Of a DNA stretch of 22,282 nucleotides, positions 1 to 7,589 are shown piece by piece; within the stretch, counting starts at the first letter, position 1; each line of letters begins with the position of its first letter. Source of the stretch: an uncultured Solobacterium sp. (GTDB lineage Bacteria; Bacillota_I; Bacilli_A; Erysipelotrichales; Erysipelotrichaceae); assembly GCA_937895985.1 (NCBI GenBank), contig CALBKL010000412.1:1-22282 (forward strand). The letters run 5' to 3'. A model generated the notes under the pieces. The model had not been told where the DNA came from. It did not search any database and saw only the letters and a list, made by a program, of their open reading frames with translations. The position numbers were made by a program, and so were the translations under genes.

Positions 1-121
1 TCAGCATCAAGAAATATAGAATAGTTGTTCCTATGCCGAGCAGGAATGTCAGAAAGGAAGTAAGGATACTCAGCAGCAAGCTGATTGGAAATAAGATTAT
101 TTTTATTATCCATCTCATCAT
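1..121 (-). CDS. Small hydrophobic membrane protein, 3' end cut by window edge
   Basis: The reading frame opens at the ATG at 121-119 and is still open at position 1, so about 40 residues are visible. A GAGG ribosome binding site lies 8 nt upstream, inside the end of the preceding small ORF, which suggests translational coupling. The N-terminus starts MMRWIIKI and continues as an almost unbroken hydrophobic stretch (FPISLLLSIL, then FLTFLLGIG), so it should be a membrane protein. The style is reminiscent of the small hydrophobic proteins carried by Firmicutes integrative conjugative elements; that is recollection, not a database match. Its position just past the rlmD 3' end fits a mobile-element edge. 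Function unknown. Confidence 0.55.
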   Translation of the reverse strand, partial: MMRWIIKIILFPISLLLSILTSFLTFLLGIGTTILYFLML

Positions 122-124
122 TTC

Positions 125-313
125 TTATTCCTCACTTCCCAATTCATACTTTGTATCTCCACACACCATATCAATGCAAACATAAACATCAATATAATTT
201 TTTAGGACTTTTTTTCTTCCTCCATCGCCATCTTCATTAAAGACATAATGCTTGTAAAACTGCTTAAAATGCAGGATTTTCACGATTTCACTCTTTGTAT
301 CAACGCTATGCAC
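125..313 (-). CDS. Small hypothetical ORF overlapping the rlmD 3' end
   Basis: This 62-codon frame opens with a GTG inside the last codons of rlmD, overlapping it by 34 nt in another frame. It ends just before the small membrane-protein gene at 121. No convincing ribosome binding site precedes the GTG at 313; a second GTG at 283 is also possible but has only a weak site. The product is Lys/Tyr/Asp-rich and soluble-looking, with no domain I recognise. Its extreme N-terminus is just rlmD sequence read out of frame. One reading is that the frame belongs to an integrated element and was fused onto rlmD sequence on insertion. It may also be non-coding. Confidence 0.3.
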   Translation of the reverse strand: MHSVDTKSEIVKILHFKQFYKHYVFNEDGDGGRKKVLKNYIDVYVCIDMVCGDTKYELGSEE

Positions 314-1614
314 TCCACATGTACTGTCTGAGGAAATAAATCAACAGGTTGTACGAGTTCTAGTTTGTATCCATTGTCACTGAGTATCTTAACATCACGT
401 GCCAGTGTTGCTGGATCACAGGATACATAGACTAATTTCTTTGGTGCAATGGTTACGATAGCATCTATTGTATCTTTTGAGCATCCTTTGCGTGGTGGAT
501 CAATGATCATTGCATCTGCTTGTATCTTTGATTTGATAATTTGTTGTGCACCTTCGGATGCGTCCGCATTGATGAATTTAATGTTTGTTACATTGTTATT
601 TTCCGCATTGGTATTCGCATCACGGATTGCGTCTGCGACAATCTCAATACCATATACTTGCTTAGCTTGTTTTGCGGCGATGATACCCATTGTACCGGTA
701 CCACAATAAAGGTCGATGAGTGTTTCATTACCTGTCAATCCTGCAAGTTCAATTGCTTTAGAATAGAGTTCTCTTGTTGCGTATGGGTTAATCTGATAGA
801 ACGATCTAGCACTGATTCTAAACGTACAACCAAGTAATTCTTCTTCAATGTAATGTCTTCCAGCCAGTAAGATTTCTTCACCATCGAGGATGACATTATC
901 CTCACGTTTATTCACGATAGCGACAAGGCTCTTAATTTGTGGGTAGTTTGCCAGGACATCTTTGATTAAGCTATCACTATTGTGGAATGGATAATTTCTT
1001 ACCACAAGTGCCACCATTACTTCCCCTGTGTTATGCGCATGTTTAATCAATACATGTCGCACTTCTTTTCCACATGCAAGCATGTCAAATTGTTTGCGGA
1101 AGTAACTTGTTAGTTCGTTTGATAAATCCGTTTGCACATGGCATACATCATATTGCACAATACGATTGGAGTGTGGCGCATAGAAGCCCATTTCCACCTT
1201 GTTTTCATTGCATTGAACTGGTATTTGTACTTTATTACGATAATTCCAATGTGGTTCCACTTTGATAATTGGTTGTATTTCTACGTCCATTCCTGCAATC
1301 TTATGGAAACAGTCTTTGACTTTGTTTTCTTTGAACGTATTTTGTTCGATACTATCCATATGCTGTAGTTGACAACCACCGCACTGTTTATATACAGAAC
1401 AGATTGGATCGATGCGATGAATTGATGGTTTTAGTATCTTGACGATGCGACCGTAACCATAGTTCTTCTTCATTTTTGTGATGCCAATCTCTGCTTCTTC
1501 TCCATTTAGAAGACCTGGCACAAAAATGACGATACCGTTAATACGGGTAACGCCTGCACCATCTTCTGAATAACCTGTCGCTGTTGCGATATATTTCTCG
1601 TTTTTTTCCATCAT
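280..1614 (-). CDS. rlmD: 23S rRNA (uracil-5-)-methyltransferase, RlmD/RlmCD family
   Basis: This enzyme uses SAM to methylate C5 of specific uridines in 23S rRNA. The 444-residue product has the family layout in order. An N-terminal TRAM-like domain covers about residues 5-60. Iron-sulfur cysteines are C72, C78, C81 (in CGGCQLQH) and C158 (in YDVCHV). The SAM-binding motif DLYCGTGTMG is at 301-310, DPPRKG at 372-377, and the catalytic Cys is C399 in SCDPATLARD. In Firmicutes one such enzyme (RlmCD) can modify two positions; which applies here is not visible. The gene starts at an ATG-ATG pair with no good ribosome binding site, only about 12 nt after the T-run of a terminator. Its 3' end is the candidate integration site described separately. 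Confidence 0.95.
   Translation of the reverse strand: MMEKNEKYIATATGYSEDGAGVTRINGIVIFVPGLLNGEEAEIGITKMKKNYGYGRIVKILKPSIHRIDPICSVYKQCGGCQLQHMDSIEQNTFKENKVKDCFHKIAGMDVEIQPIIKVEPHWNYRNKVQIPVQCNENKVEMGFYAPHSNRIVQYDVCHVQTDLSNELTSYFRKQFDMLACGKEVRHVLIKHAHNTGEVMVALVVRNYPFHNSDSLIKDVLANYPQIKSLVAIVNKREDNVILDGEEILLAGRHYIEEELLGCTFRISARSFYQINPYATRELYSKAIELAGLTGNETLIDLYCGTGTMGIIAAKQAKQVYGIEIVADAIRDANTNAENNNVTNIKFINADASEGAQQIIKSKIQADAMIIDPPRKGCSKDTIDAIVTIAPKKLVYVSCDPATLARDVKILSDNGYKLELVQPVDLFPQTVHVECIALIQRVKS
307..322. other. Candidate integration (att) site at the rlmD 3' end
   Basis: On the minus strand this segment reads ACATGTGGAGTGCATA and encodes the His-Val-Glu-Cys tail of RlmD. The 3' end of the rumA/rlmD gene is an established insertion site for several streptococcal and clostridial integrative conjugative elements, with crossover around the codons for this HVE(C/T) tail. 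Directly downstream are two small ORFs that do not look like housekeeping genes, and no rlmD terminator is visible. The second direct repeat would lie outside this window, so the site is inferred from position and resemblance only. Confidence 0.35.
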
Positions 1615-1626
1615 CGTTTACATTCT

Positions 1627-1652
1627 AAAAAAGGGATATGTTGTATCCCTTA
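1627..1652 (-). terminator. Intrinsic terminator after the 1650-2357 gene, just before rlmD
   Basis: The 8-bp perfect stem AAGGGATA/TATCCCTT (1631-1638 with 1644-1651) has a 5-nt loop. On the minus strand it is followed by a run of T residues (1627-1632). It overlaps the stop codon of the upstream gene. The T-run ends about 12 nt before the rlmD start codon, so there is no room for a separate promoter between them. Confidence 0.8.
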
Positions 1653-2357
1653 TTGTTGTGTTTGTTCTGTCTGTTGTGTTTCTTGGGTCTGTGTTGATTC
1701 TGTGTTTTCCTTGTTTTCAGTATTCTCAGTGTTTTGTTGGTTCTTTTGAGCTTCAGCTTCAGCAGCTGCTGCAGCTTCTGCTGCTTTTCTAGCTTCTACT
1801 GCATCTCTTAACGCCTGGGCAATTTCTGGATTCTTAGGACTACTTACTAATTGATACTGTGGGGCACTCATTGCGGATGTCTTTGTAAAGATACCGTAAA
1901 TGAAATTATCCTTATCACGTCCATCTTTCATGTTAGAAGTATGAATTTCTAAGTCATACATCTTCATGTCATTGGCTTGTGAGAAGTATACATTTGGATC
2001 TAAGATTGCGACGACTGCTTCATAAGCACGTCCTGTCACATCTTGAACCACTTCTGCTGTTGACTCCTCTGCTACATCAACGTATACACGTAATGTTCCA
2101 GTTGCTAGGTGTACACTATGACCTGTTACACCTTCAAGCGCACCTACTGCATCATCTACTTGCTTTAGCTGATCCTTTGTAATTGCAGGATTTAAATCAT
2201 TTTCATAACGGTTACCCAATACTGGTGAATGGGAATCCATATATGTCGATGCTAGCATCCAACCAAAGTAAATCGCTGGCGCAAGAATCAATATCAAGCA
2301 TACTGTAAATACAATATGCACAAGTTTTAATCCGGGTTTTTTGTTTTTCTGTGTCAT
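1650..2357 (-). CDS. Single-pass membrane protein with low-complexity tail, function unknown
   Basis: I do not recognise this family. The longest frame opens with a GTG at 2369, but GGAGAG within those first codons is a well-placed ribosome binding site for the ATG at 2357 (protein starting MTQKNKK), so I take that start, giving 235 residues. A short basic N-terminus is followed by one membrane segment at about residues 13-35. A putative extracytoplasmic domain of about 140 residues comes next, with mixed strand and helix character (for example GTLRVYVDV). An Ala/Glu-rich helix and a tail of about 35 residues almost wholly Gln, Asn, Thr and Glu end the protein. It lies 48 nt after gatB and is followed by a terminator, so it is probably co-transcribed with gatCAB. 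It does not resemble CamS, which occurs near this locus in Bacillus. Confidence 0.75.
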   Translation of the reverse strand: MTQKNKKPGLKLVHIVFTVCLILILAPAIYFGWMLASTYMDSHSPVLGNRYENDLNPAITKDQLKQVDDAVGALEGVTGHSVHLATGTLRVYVDVAEESTAEVVQDVTGRAYEAVVAILDPNVYFSQANDMKMYDLEIHTSNMKDGRDKDNFIYGIFTKTSAMSAPQYQLVSSPKNPEIAQALRDAVEARKAAEAAAAAEAEAQKNQQNTENTENKENTESTQTQETQQTEQTQQ

Positions 2358-2405
2358 ATTACTCTCCACACTTATTGTATTCTTTTTCCAAGAAATACGC
2401 CAGTC

Positions 2406-3839
2406 TTATTCATGAATGCGTTTTTTGAGCTCTTCTTCTAAGATTTGAGATACCATTCCTGGGTTTGCCTGTCCCTTAGATTTCTTCATGACTTGTCCAA
2501 CCAAGAAACCTACTGCACGGCCCTTACCATTCTTGTAATCTTCGATTGCCTGTGCATTTGCGTCAAGTACTTCATTTACCATCGCAGTTAACGCTGAACT
2601 GTCGGAGACTTGTTTCAAGCCCTTTTCTTCAGCTGCTACTTCTGGATCTTTTCCTAGCATCAAGTCATCGCATAATTGTTTTGCCTGTGCGGAGGATACT
2701 TTACCTTCATCCACTAACGCAATCATCTTGGCAAGCATTTCTGGTTTTAACTCACATTTATCGATGCTTGTTTCATGCTTATTGAGCCATGCGCTTACTT
2801 CGCCTAATAGCCAGTTGCACGCAGCTTTTGCGTTTGTTGTATACTTCATAACTTCTTCAAAGAACTTAGACATTTCCATATCAGCAATCAAAATACGAAT
2901 ATCATGTTCACTTAATGCATATTGTTTTGCATAACGTTCTTTTCTCGCTTCTGGAAGCTCTGGCATGTGTTCTTGAATATCTTGAATCCAAGCAGGATCT
3001 AGTTGTATTGGGAAAATATTTGGCTCAGGGAAGAACTTATAATCTACAGAACCTTCCTTACGACGCATCATGACAGTAGTATTTGTCTTTTCGTCGTAAC
3101 GACGTGTCTCCTGGTGAATCACTTCACCTGCTTCTAGTAATTCTTTCTGACGTTGAATTTCATACTCTACAGCTTTACCGACGTGGGAGATAGAGTTTAA
3201 GTTCTTAATTTCGTTTTTTACACCTAACTTATCTGAACCCTTTGGTGCGATAGAAACGTTAACATCACAACGCATGGAGCCTTCTTCCATCTTACAATCG
3301 GATACACCGATATAGAATAGTGTCTGACGAAGTGCTTCAACGTAAGCTTCTGCTTCTTCTCCTGTTTTCATATCTGGATAGGATACGATTTCAATAAGTG
3401 GAGTTCCAGCACGGTTAAAGTCTAATAATGAAAACTTTGTTAGGTGGAACTGCTTCGCTGTATCTTCTTCCATGTGGATACGTTCGATACGTATCTTCTT
3501 TTTACCAGCGCTTGTATTAATTTCAATATATCCATTTCTTCCGATTGGATGGAATTGTTGAGTAATCTGGAATCCCTTTGGTAAATCGGAATAGTAATAG
3601 TTTTTACGATCAAACTTTACAAGTGGATCAATTTCCAAGTGTAGTGCAGTACATGCTTGAATGGCTTTCTTAACTGCTTCTACATTCACTGATGGAAGTG
3701 TTCCAGGATGACCTAAGTCGATCTCATTAACACACGTATTTGCTTTGCGGCCAAAGGAAGTTGGCGCACCAGAGAACATCTTTGTGTTTGTCTTTAACTG
3801 ACAGTGAATTTCAATACCTATGGTTGCTTCGTATTCCAT
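2406..3839 (-). CDS. gatB: Asp-tRNA(Asn)/Glu-tRNA(Gln) amidotransferase subunit B
   Basis: GatB is the tRNA-binding and kinase subunit of GatCAB. It phosphorylates the carboxyl of misacylated Glu-tRNA(Gln) or Asp-tRNA(Asn) so that ammonia from GatA can amidate it. The 477-residue length is typical. The N-terminus IGIEIHCQL, the YYYSDLPKGFQITQ block, HMEEDTAK, MRCDVNVS and EIKNLNS are hallmark GatB sequences. The last 150 or so residues form the helical/YqeY-like tail, ending in GQVMKKSKGQANP. The start codon overlaps the gatA stop by one base (TAATG), and GGAGGTGA lies 5 nt upstream, indicating strong coupled translation. Nothing is missing. Confidence 0.98.
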   Translation of the reverse strand: MEYEATIGIEIHCQLKTNTKMFSGAPTSFGRKANTCVNEIDLGHPGTLPSVNVEAVKKAIQACTALHLEIDPLVKFDRKNYYYSDLPKGFQITQQFHPIGRNGYIEINTSAGKKKIRIERIHMEEDTAKQFHLTKFSLLDFNRAGTPLIEIVSYPDMKTGEEAEAYVEALRQTLFYIGVSDCKMEEGSMRCDVNVSIAPKGSDKLGVKNEIKNLNSISHVGKAVEYEIQRQKELLEAGEVIHQETRRYDEKTNTTVMMRRKEGSVDYKFFPEPNIFPIQLDPAWIQDIQEHMPELPEARKERYAKQYALSEHDIRILIADMEMSKFFEEVMKYTTNAKAACNWLLGEVSAWLNKHETSIDKCELKPEMLAKMIALVDEGKVSSAQAKQLCDDLMLGKDPEVAAEEKGLKQVSDSSALTAMVNEVLDANAQAIEDYKNGKGRAVGFLVGQVMKKSKGQANPGMVSQILEEELKKRIHE

Positions 3840-5254
3840 TATTTCACCTCCGTCTGCAAATCCTTTAAACCTGTAATATCTTCAATTGCCTTTGCAATTG
3901 TAAACATTGTACTCTCATGCCATGCTGGGCATGTTAGGTTTACACCAATTGGACAACCCTCTTCAAATCCCATTGGGACTGTCATCGATGGATCACCAGA
4001 GAAGTTTGCCATTGCCATGTAATTTTCTGCTACTAAGTAGTCAGTTGATAACTTATCATCATTATTGATTTCATCGATGAATGGTGCGATTGTGCCACTA
4101 GCTGGAGCGAGAATACAATCATATTCCTGAAAGCATTCTTTCATCGCATTGACAATCAAGCGTCTAACCTTCTGTGCCTTACGGAAGATACGCTCTTGGT
4201 TTGCTTCAAATAAGCCATAGGATCCAATAACAAATCTTCTACGAATCAAAGGTCCAAAGCCCTTTGTACGTGAGTTTGTCATGATTTCTTGCATATTTGC
4301 GCCATCTTCACGAACACCAAAACGAATACCGTCTAGGTTTGAGTGATTGGAAGCTGCTTCGCAGTTAGCGATTGTATAGTACGTAGGCAAGATTGCACGC
4401 ATGAGCTTATCATCAAAGTGATACATATCTACCACAGCACCTGCTGCCTTGAGCTTATCTACAAGTTGGTTAAATAGCTTGACTGTTTCTGGATTCGATA
4501 CGCTATCGACAACGTTTCCAAGTATCGCAATCTTCTTACCGCGAATACTGTCATTGAGCGCTTCTGTATACTGTTCCACTGGACGATTTGAAGAAGTAAC
4601 ATCTAAATCATCACGTCCTGCTAGTACTTCTAATGTAATGCATGCATCTTCAACGGATCTTGTAAAGTAACCTACATGATCTAAAGAGGATGCGTATGGA
4701 ATAATACCGTAACGGCTAATTCTTCCGTATGTTGGTTTTACACCAACAACACCACAATAAGACGCTGGTTTTCTAACAGAGTCACCTGTATCTGAACCGA
4801 TTGCCATTGGCACAACACCAGCTGCCACAAGCGCTGCAGAGCCACCAGAAGATCCACCTGTCATACGACGTGTATCCCATGGGTTATGTGCTGCACCTGT
4901 AAAGCATGTTAAGTTTGTGCCACCCATTGCGAGTTCATCCATAGATGCCTTCGCAATACATACTGCACCAGCTTCACGTAATTTCTTTGTGATTGTCGCA
5001 TCATAGATTGGAAAGTAGTTAGAGAGAATACGTGAACCTGAAGTTGTACGAATTCCCTTTGTATTTACGTTATCTTTGATAGCGATTGGGACACCATGCA
5101 GTAAACCACCTTCCGGTAATTGACTTAGCTGTTCCTTTGGATCAACAAATGTGATAACTGCGTTTAGTTTATCTTGTAATTCCTGTGCTTTTGCGTAAGC
5201 TTCTTCACAGCGAGCAGTACTATCTGCTGGATGATTTACCATATCTTTAATCAT
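3839..5254 (-). CDS. gatA: Asp-tRNA(Asn)/Glu-tRNA(Gln) amidotransferase subunit A
   Basis: GatA is the glutaminase subunit: an amidase-signature enzyme that frees ammonia from glutamine and channels it to GatB. The catalytic triad is visible as K60 (IAIKDN), the cis-Ser S135 (GGSSGGSA) and the nucleophile S159 (SDTGDSVRKPA). The spacings of 75 and 24 residues match the family. The usual second Gly of SDTGGS is Asp here (D158), a variant I associate with one clade of clostridial GatA proteins rather than with loss of function. At 471 residues it is slightly short at the N-terminus relative to the roughly 485-residue norm. The start overlaps the gatC stop (TAATG), with AAGGTGG upstream within gatC. 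Confidence 0.97.
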   Translation of the reverse strand: MIKDMVNHPADSTARCEEAYAKAQELQDKLNAVITFVDPKEQLSQLPEGGLLHGVPIAIKDNVNTKGIRTTSGSRILSNYFPIYDATITKKLREAGAVCIAKASMDELAMGGTNLTCFTGAAHNPWDTRRMTGGSSGGSAALVAAGVVPMAIGSDTGDSVRKPASYCGVVGVKPTYGRISRYGIIPYASSLDHVGYFTRSVEDACITLEVLAGRDDLDVTSSNRPVEQYTEALNDSIRGKKIAILGNVVDSVSNPETVKLFNQLVDKLKAAGAVVDMYHFDDKLMRAILPTYYTIANCEAASNHSNLDGIRFGVREDGANMQEIMTNSRTKGFGPLIRRRFVIGSYGLFEANQERIFRKAQKVRRLIVNAMKECFQEYDCILAPASGTIAPFIDEINNDDKLSTDYLVAENYMAMANFSGDPSMTVPMGFEEGCPIGVNLTCPAWHESTMFTIAKAIEDITGLKDLQTEVK

Positions 5255-5550
5255 TACTTCACCACCTTTGGTAGAACAAAATGTCCTTCCAATTTCTTCG
5301 TTACATTTCTCATCGCATCATCTTGAGAGATCACATGATCTGCTTCATCATGACGGATGTATGTTGTTGGTTCTTCAAACGGATAAATCATTTCTTCTAC
5401 ACCGTCTGTATTAATTTCTTCCATAAGCGCAAACTGTTGTTCAAGTGTTCCAAACTCACCTACAAGTTCGTCTGCCTCTTCATCTGATAGATTAAACATC
5501 AGTTGGTTCGCTAACTTTTGGAAGTATTCTCTGTTTTTGTTTTCTACCAT
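5254..5550 (-). CDS. gatC: Asp-tRNA(Asn)/Glu-tRNA(Gln) amidotransferase subunit C
   Basis: GatC is the small subunit that wraps round GatA and GatB and stabilises the complex. The 98-residue product fits the family: an N-terminal helical part (LANQLMFNLSDEE), the middle segment where GatC typically has a VxPm motif (here MIYPFEEP), and a conserved C-terminal end with HFVLPKVV. GAGG lies 8 nt before the ATG. It is the first gene of the gatCAB unit and has its own predicted promoter in the gap after ligA. Gene order C-A-B with one-base overlaps is the usual Firmicutes arrangement. Confidence 0.96.
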   Translation of the reverse strand: MVENKNREYFQKLANQLMFNLSDEEADELVGEFGTLEQQFALMEEINTDGVEEMIYPFEEPTTYIRHDEADHVISQDDAMRNVTKKLEGHFVLPKVVK

Positions 5551-5577
5551 GATTTATACCTCATTTCTCGCTGATAT

Positions 5578-5606
5578 ATTTTAGCCTTAAATAGCGATTT
5601 TATCAA
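5578..5606 (-). promoter_or_regulatory. Predicted sigma-A promoter of gatCAB
   Basis: On the minus strand TTGATA (5606-5601) and TAAAAT (5583-5578) are separated by exactly 17 bp, each matching the consensus at five of six positions. The predicted start leaves a leader of about 20 nt that contains the gatC ribosome binding site. The promoter sits in the 61-nt ligA-gatC gap, so gatCAB need not depend on pcrA-ligA transcription. Confidence 0.65.
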
Positions 5607-5611
5607 TGTTA

Positions 5612-7588
5612 TCAATCCTTTACAAAACGTGCAATAAACTCTTCTTCTGAAAGAATTGGAATATTGAGTTGTTTTGCTTTTGTATTTTTGGATGATGACG
5701 AAGTCACATCGTTATTAATTAGATAATTGGTTGATTTGGATACAGAACCTGTTACCTTACCACCCTGTGACTCAATATAGTCCTTTAGCTCATTACGATT
5801 TGTATAATGATGTACATCCCCTGTCACAACAAAGGTTAGTCCTTCACAAAGATTACCACTTGCGACTGTATTGGAACGCTGCACTGTAATTTCATCTAAC
5901 AGGTCTTCAAGTTGTGCAATATTTTCTGGATCTTTGCACCAACTCACAAAAGCATTGGATTTTTCTGGTCCGATTCCATCAATGGAACTAAATACCTCTG
6001 TTGTCTCTGTATTTCTTGCGATATCAACTAACTCTCTAAATGGATAGACAGAGAGTAATCGTTTTGCAACATCCTTGCCAATCAAAGGAATATTGAGTGC
6101 ATAGATGAGTTTAGCCTCATCAATTTCTCTTGCCTTATCAATGGAATTCATAATATTCGCTGCAGACTTTTCACCAAAGCCTTCTAGCTCTGTTATTTCT
6201 TCACGATGTTTAGACAGGCGGAAGATATCTCCATACTTTGTAATCCATCCTTCATTGATGAATCTTGCTAGTGTTTGCTCTGAGATACCATCGATATCCA
6301 TACCTGCCTTTGACACAAAGCGATTGAATTTCTTCAGTTTTTTGGCAGGACAGCTTGGATTTGTACATTTGAGTGTTTCTGTACCACGCTCACTCATATC
6401 CACAATTGTCTTACTATGACATACAGGACAGGTTTCTGGGATATGGAAACTTCCAACCGCATGTTTCACACTGATGACCTTAGGGATGATCTTATTTGCT
6501 TTGATGACTTCAAGTTCACTACCTGCATCACCAATCCCTAAACGTTTACACTCACTGATATTACAGAGGGAGGCACGTTTTACCGTCGTACCTTCAATTT
6601 CTACTGGTTCAAATACCGCTACTGGTGTAATCGTTGATGCCGCACAAGACCACTCGATATATTCGAGTTTGGAGAGTACAGATTCATCTTGCCACTTAAA
6701 CGCAAAACCTGCTCTAGTCGCATGGTGTCCTGTTACAGAACCACCTGCCGCATATTCTGTATCATCATAGACAACAACCAAACCATCCACTGGATATGGA
6801 TTGATTGCATTTGTAACTTTCTTTGTAAACTTTTCAATTTCTGCATTGATATTTGCAAGTGTTGGATGTTTTACACACTCACGTTCAACAACTTGGAAGC
6901 CTAGCTTCTCCATATAGTCCATACGTTTGCCCCAAGAAGTAATTTCTTTTTCCGTGTACACAAGTGTAAATGGAATCCAATGAATCTGACGTTTCTTAAC
7001 CTCTTCAATATCTTTTAGGGTTAATGAACCGGACGCAAGGTTTCTTGGATTTGCGTAATCTTCGCCAGACTCCATCACAAACTGATTAAAGTCTTCATAC
7101 GAAATTACCGCTTCTCCACGAATGACAAGATGTCCCTTTTCAGAGATAGTCTGTGGAATTCCATGGATTGCCGTGGACAAATGGGTAATGTTTGTACCAA
7201 TATGACCATCTCCACGGGTAACGACTTTACTTAACTTTCCGTTATCATATGTCACAACAAGTGTTAAACCATCTAATTTCCAGGAAATCCAGATCGGTTT
7301 TCCTTCTGCCCACTTTTCAACTTCTTCTGGTTTTTTCGTTTTCGCAAGTGATAAAGCCAAGAATTCATGAGCCTCTTTTTGACCTGCAGTATGATCACTA
7401 GAAACTTTCATCGTTGGCGAATCTTCTAATACAACACCAGTTTCTTCTTCTAATTTTTTCAGACGATCAAATAAGGCATCCCATTCATAGTCAGTCATCT
7501 GTTCTGCCTTACCATCATAGTAGGCATCAGCTGCTTGATTTAACTGTGCGACCATCTGTCGCATAAGTTCTAATTTATCTTCGCTCAT
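5612..7588 (-). CDS. ligA: NAD-dependent DNA ligase
   Basis: LigA seals nicks during replication and repair using NAD. The 658-residue product shows the full domain order. The N-terminal Ia domain has YYDGKAEQMTDYEWD near residue 30. The adenylation motif is K104-LDG in ISWKLDG. A Zn finger follows (CPVC ... CTNPSCPAKK), then helix-hairpin-helix repeats (LEGFGEKSA, IDGIGPEKS). A C-terminal BRCT domain starts at about residue 580 (GLTFVVTG). The adenylation motif SWKLDGLT differs from the common EPKIDGLA; I associate the SWK(L/M)DGLT form with a clostridial LigA subtype. The start has AAGGAG 5 nt upstream, and this site overlaps the end of pcrA, so the two genes are coupled. Confidence 0.97.
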   Translation of the reverse strand: MSEDKLELMRQMVAQLNQAADAYYDGKAEQMTDYEWDALFDRLKKLEEETGVVLEDSPTMKVSSDHTAGQKEAHEFLALSLAKTKKPEEVEKWAEGKPIWISWKLDGLTLVVTYDNGKLSKVVTRGDGHIGTNITHLSTAIHGIPQTISEKGHLVIRGEAVISYEDFNQFVMESGEDYANPRNLASGSLTLKDIEEVKKRQIHWIPFTLVYTEKEITSWGKRMDYMEKLGFQVVERECVKHPTLANINAEIEKFTKKVTNAINPYPVDGLVVVYDDTEYAAGGSVTGHHATRAGFAFKWQDESVLSKLEYIEWSCAASTITPVAVFEPVEIEGTTVKRASLCNISECKRLGIGDAGSELEVIKANKIIPKVISVKHAVGSFHIPETCPVCHSKTIVDMSERGTETLKCTNPSCPAKKLKKFNRFVSKAGMDIDGISEQTLARFINEGWITKYGDIFRLSKHREEITELEGFGEKSAANIMNSIDKAREIDEAKLIYALNIPLIGKDVAKRLLSVYPFRELVDIARNTETTEVFSSIDGIGPEKSNAFVSWCKDPENIAQLEDLLDEITVQRSNTVASGNLCEGLTFVVTGDVHHYTNRNELKDYIESQGGKVTGSVSKSTNYLINNDVTSSSSKNTKAKQLNIPILSEEEFIARFVKD

Positions 7589-7589
7589 G

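Noticed and set aside
1660..1790. Low-complexity DNA at the 3' end of the unrecognised membrane gene as a tandem repeat or CRISPR
   Set aside because: The repetition is at amino-acid level (Gln/Thr/Glu/Asn codons) with no fixed repeat unit or spacing.
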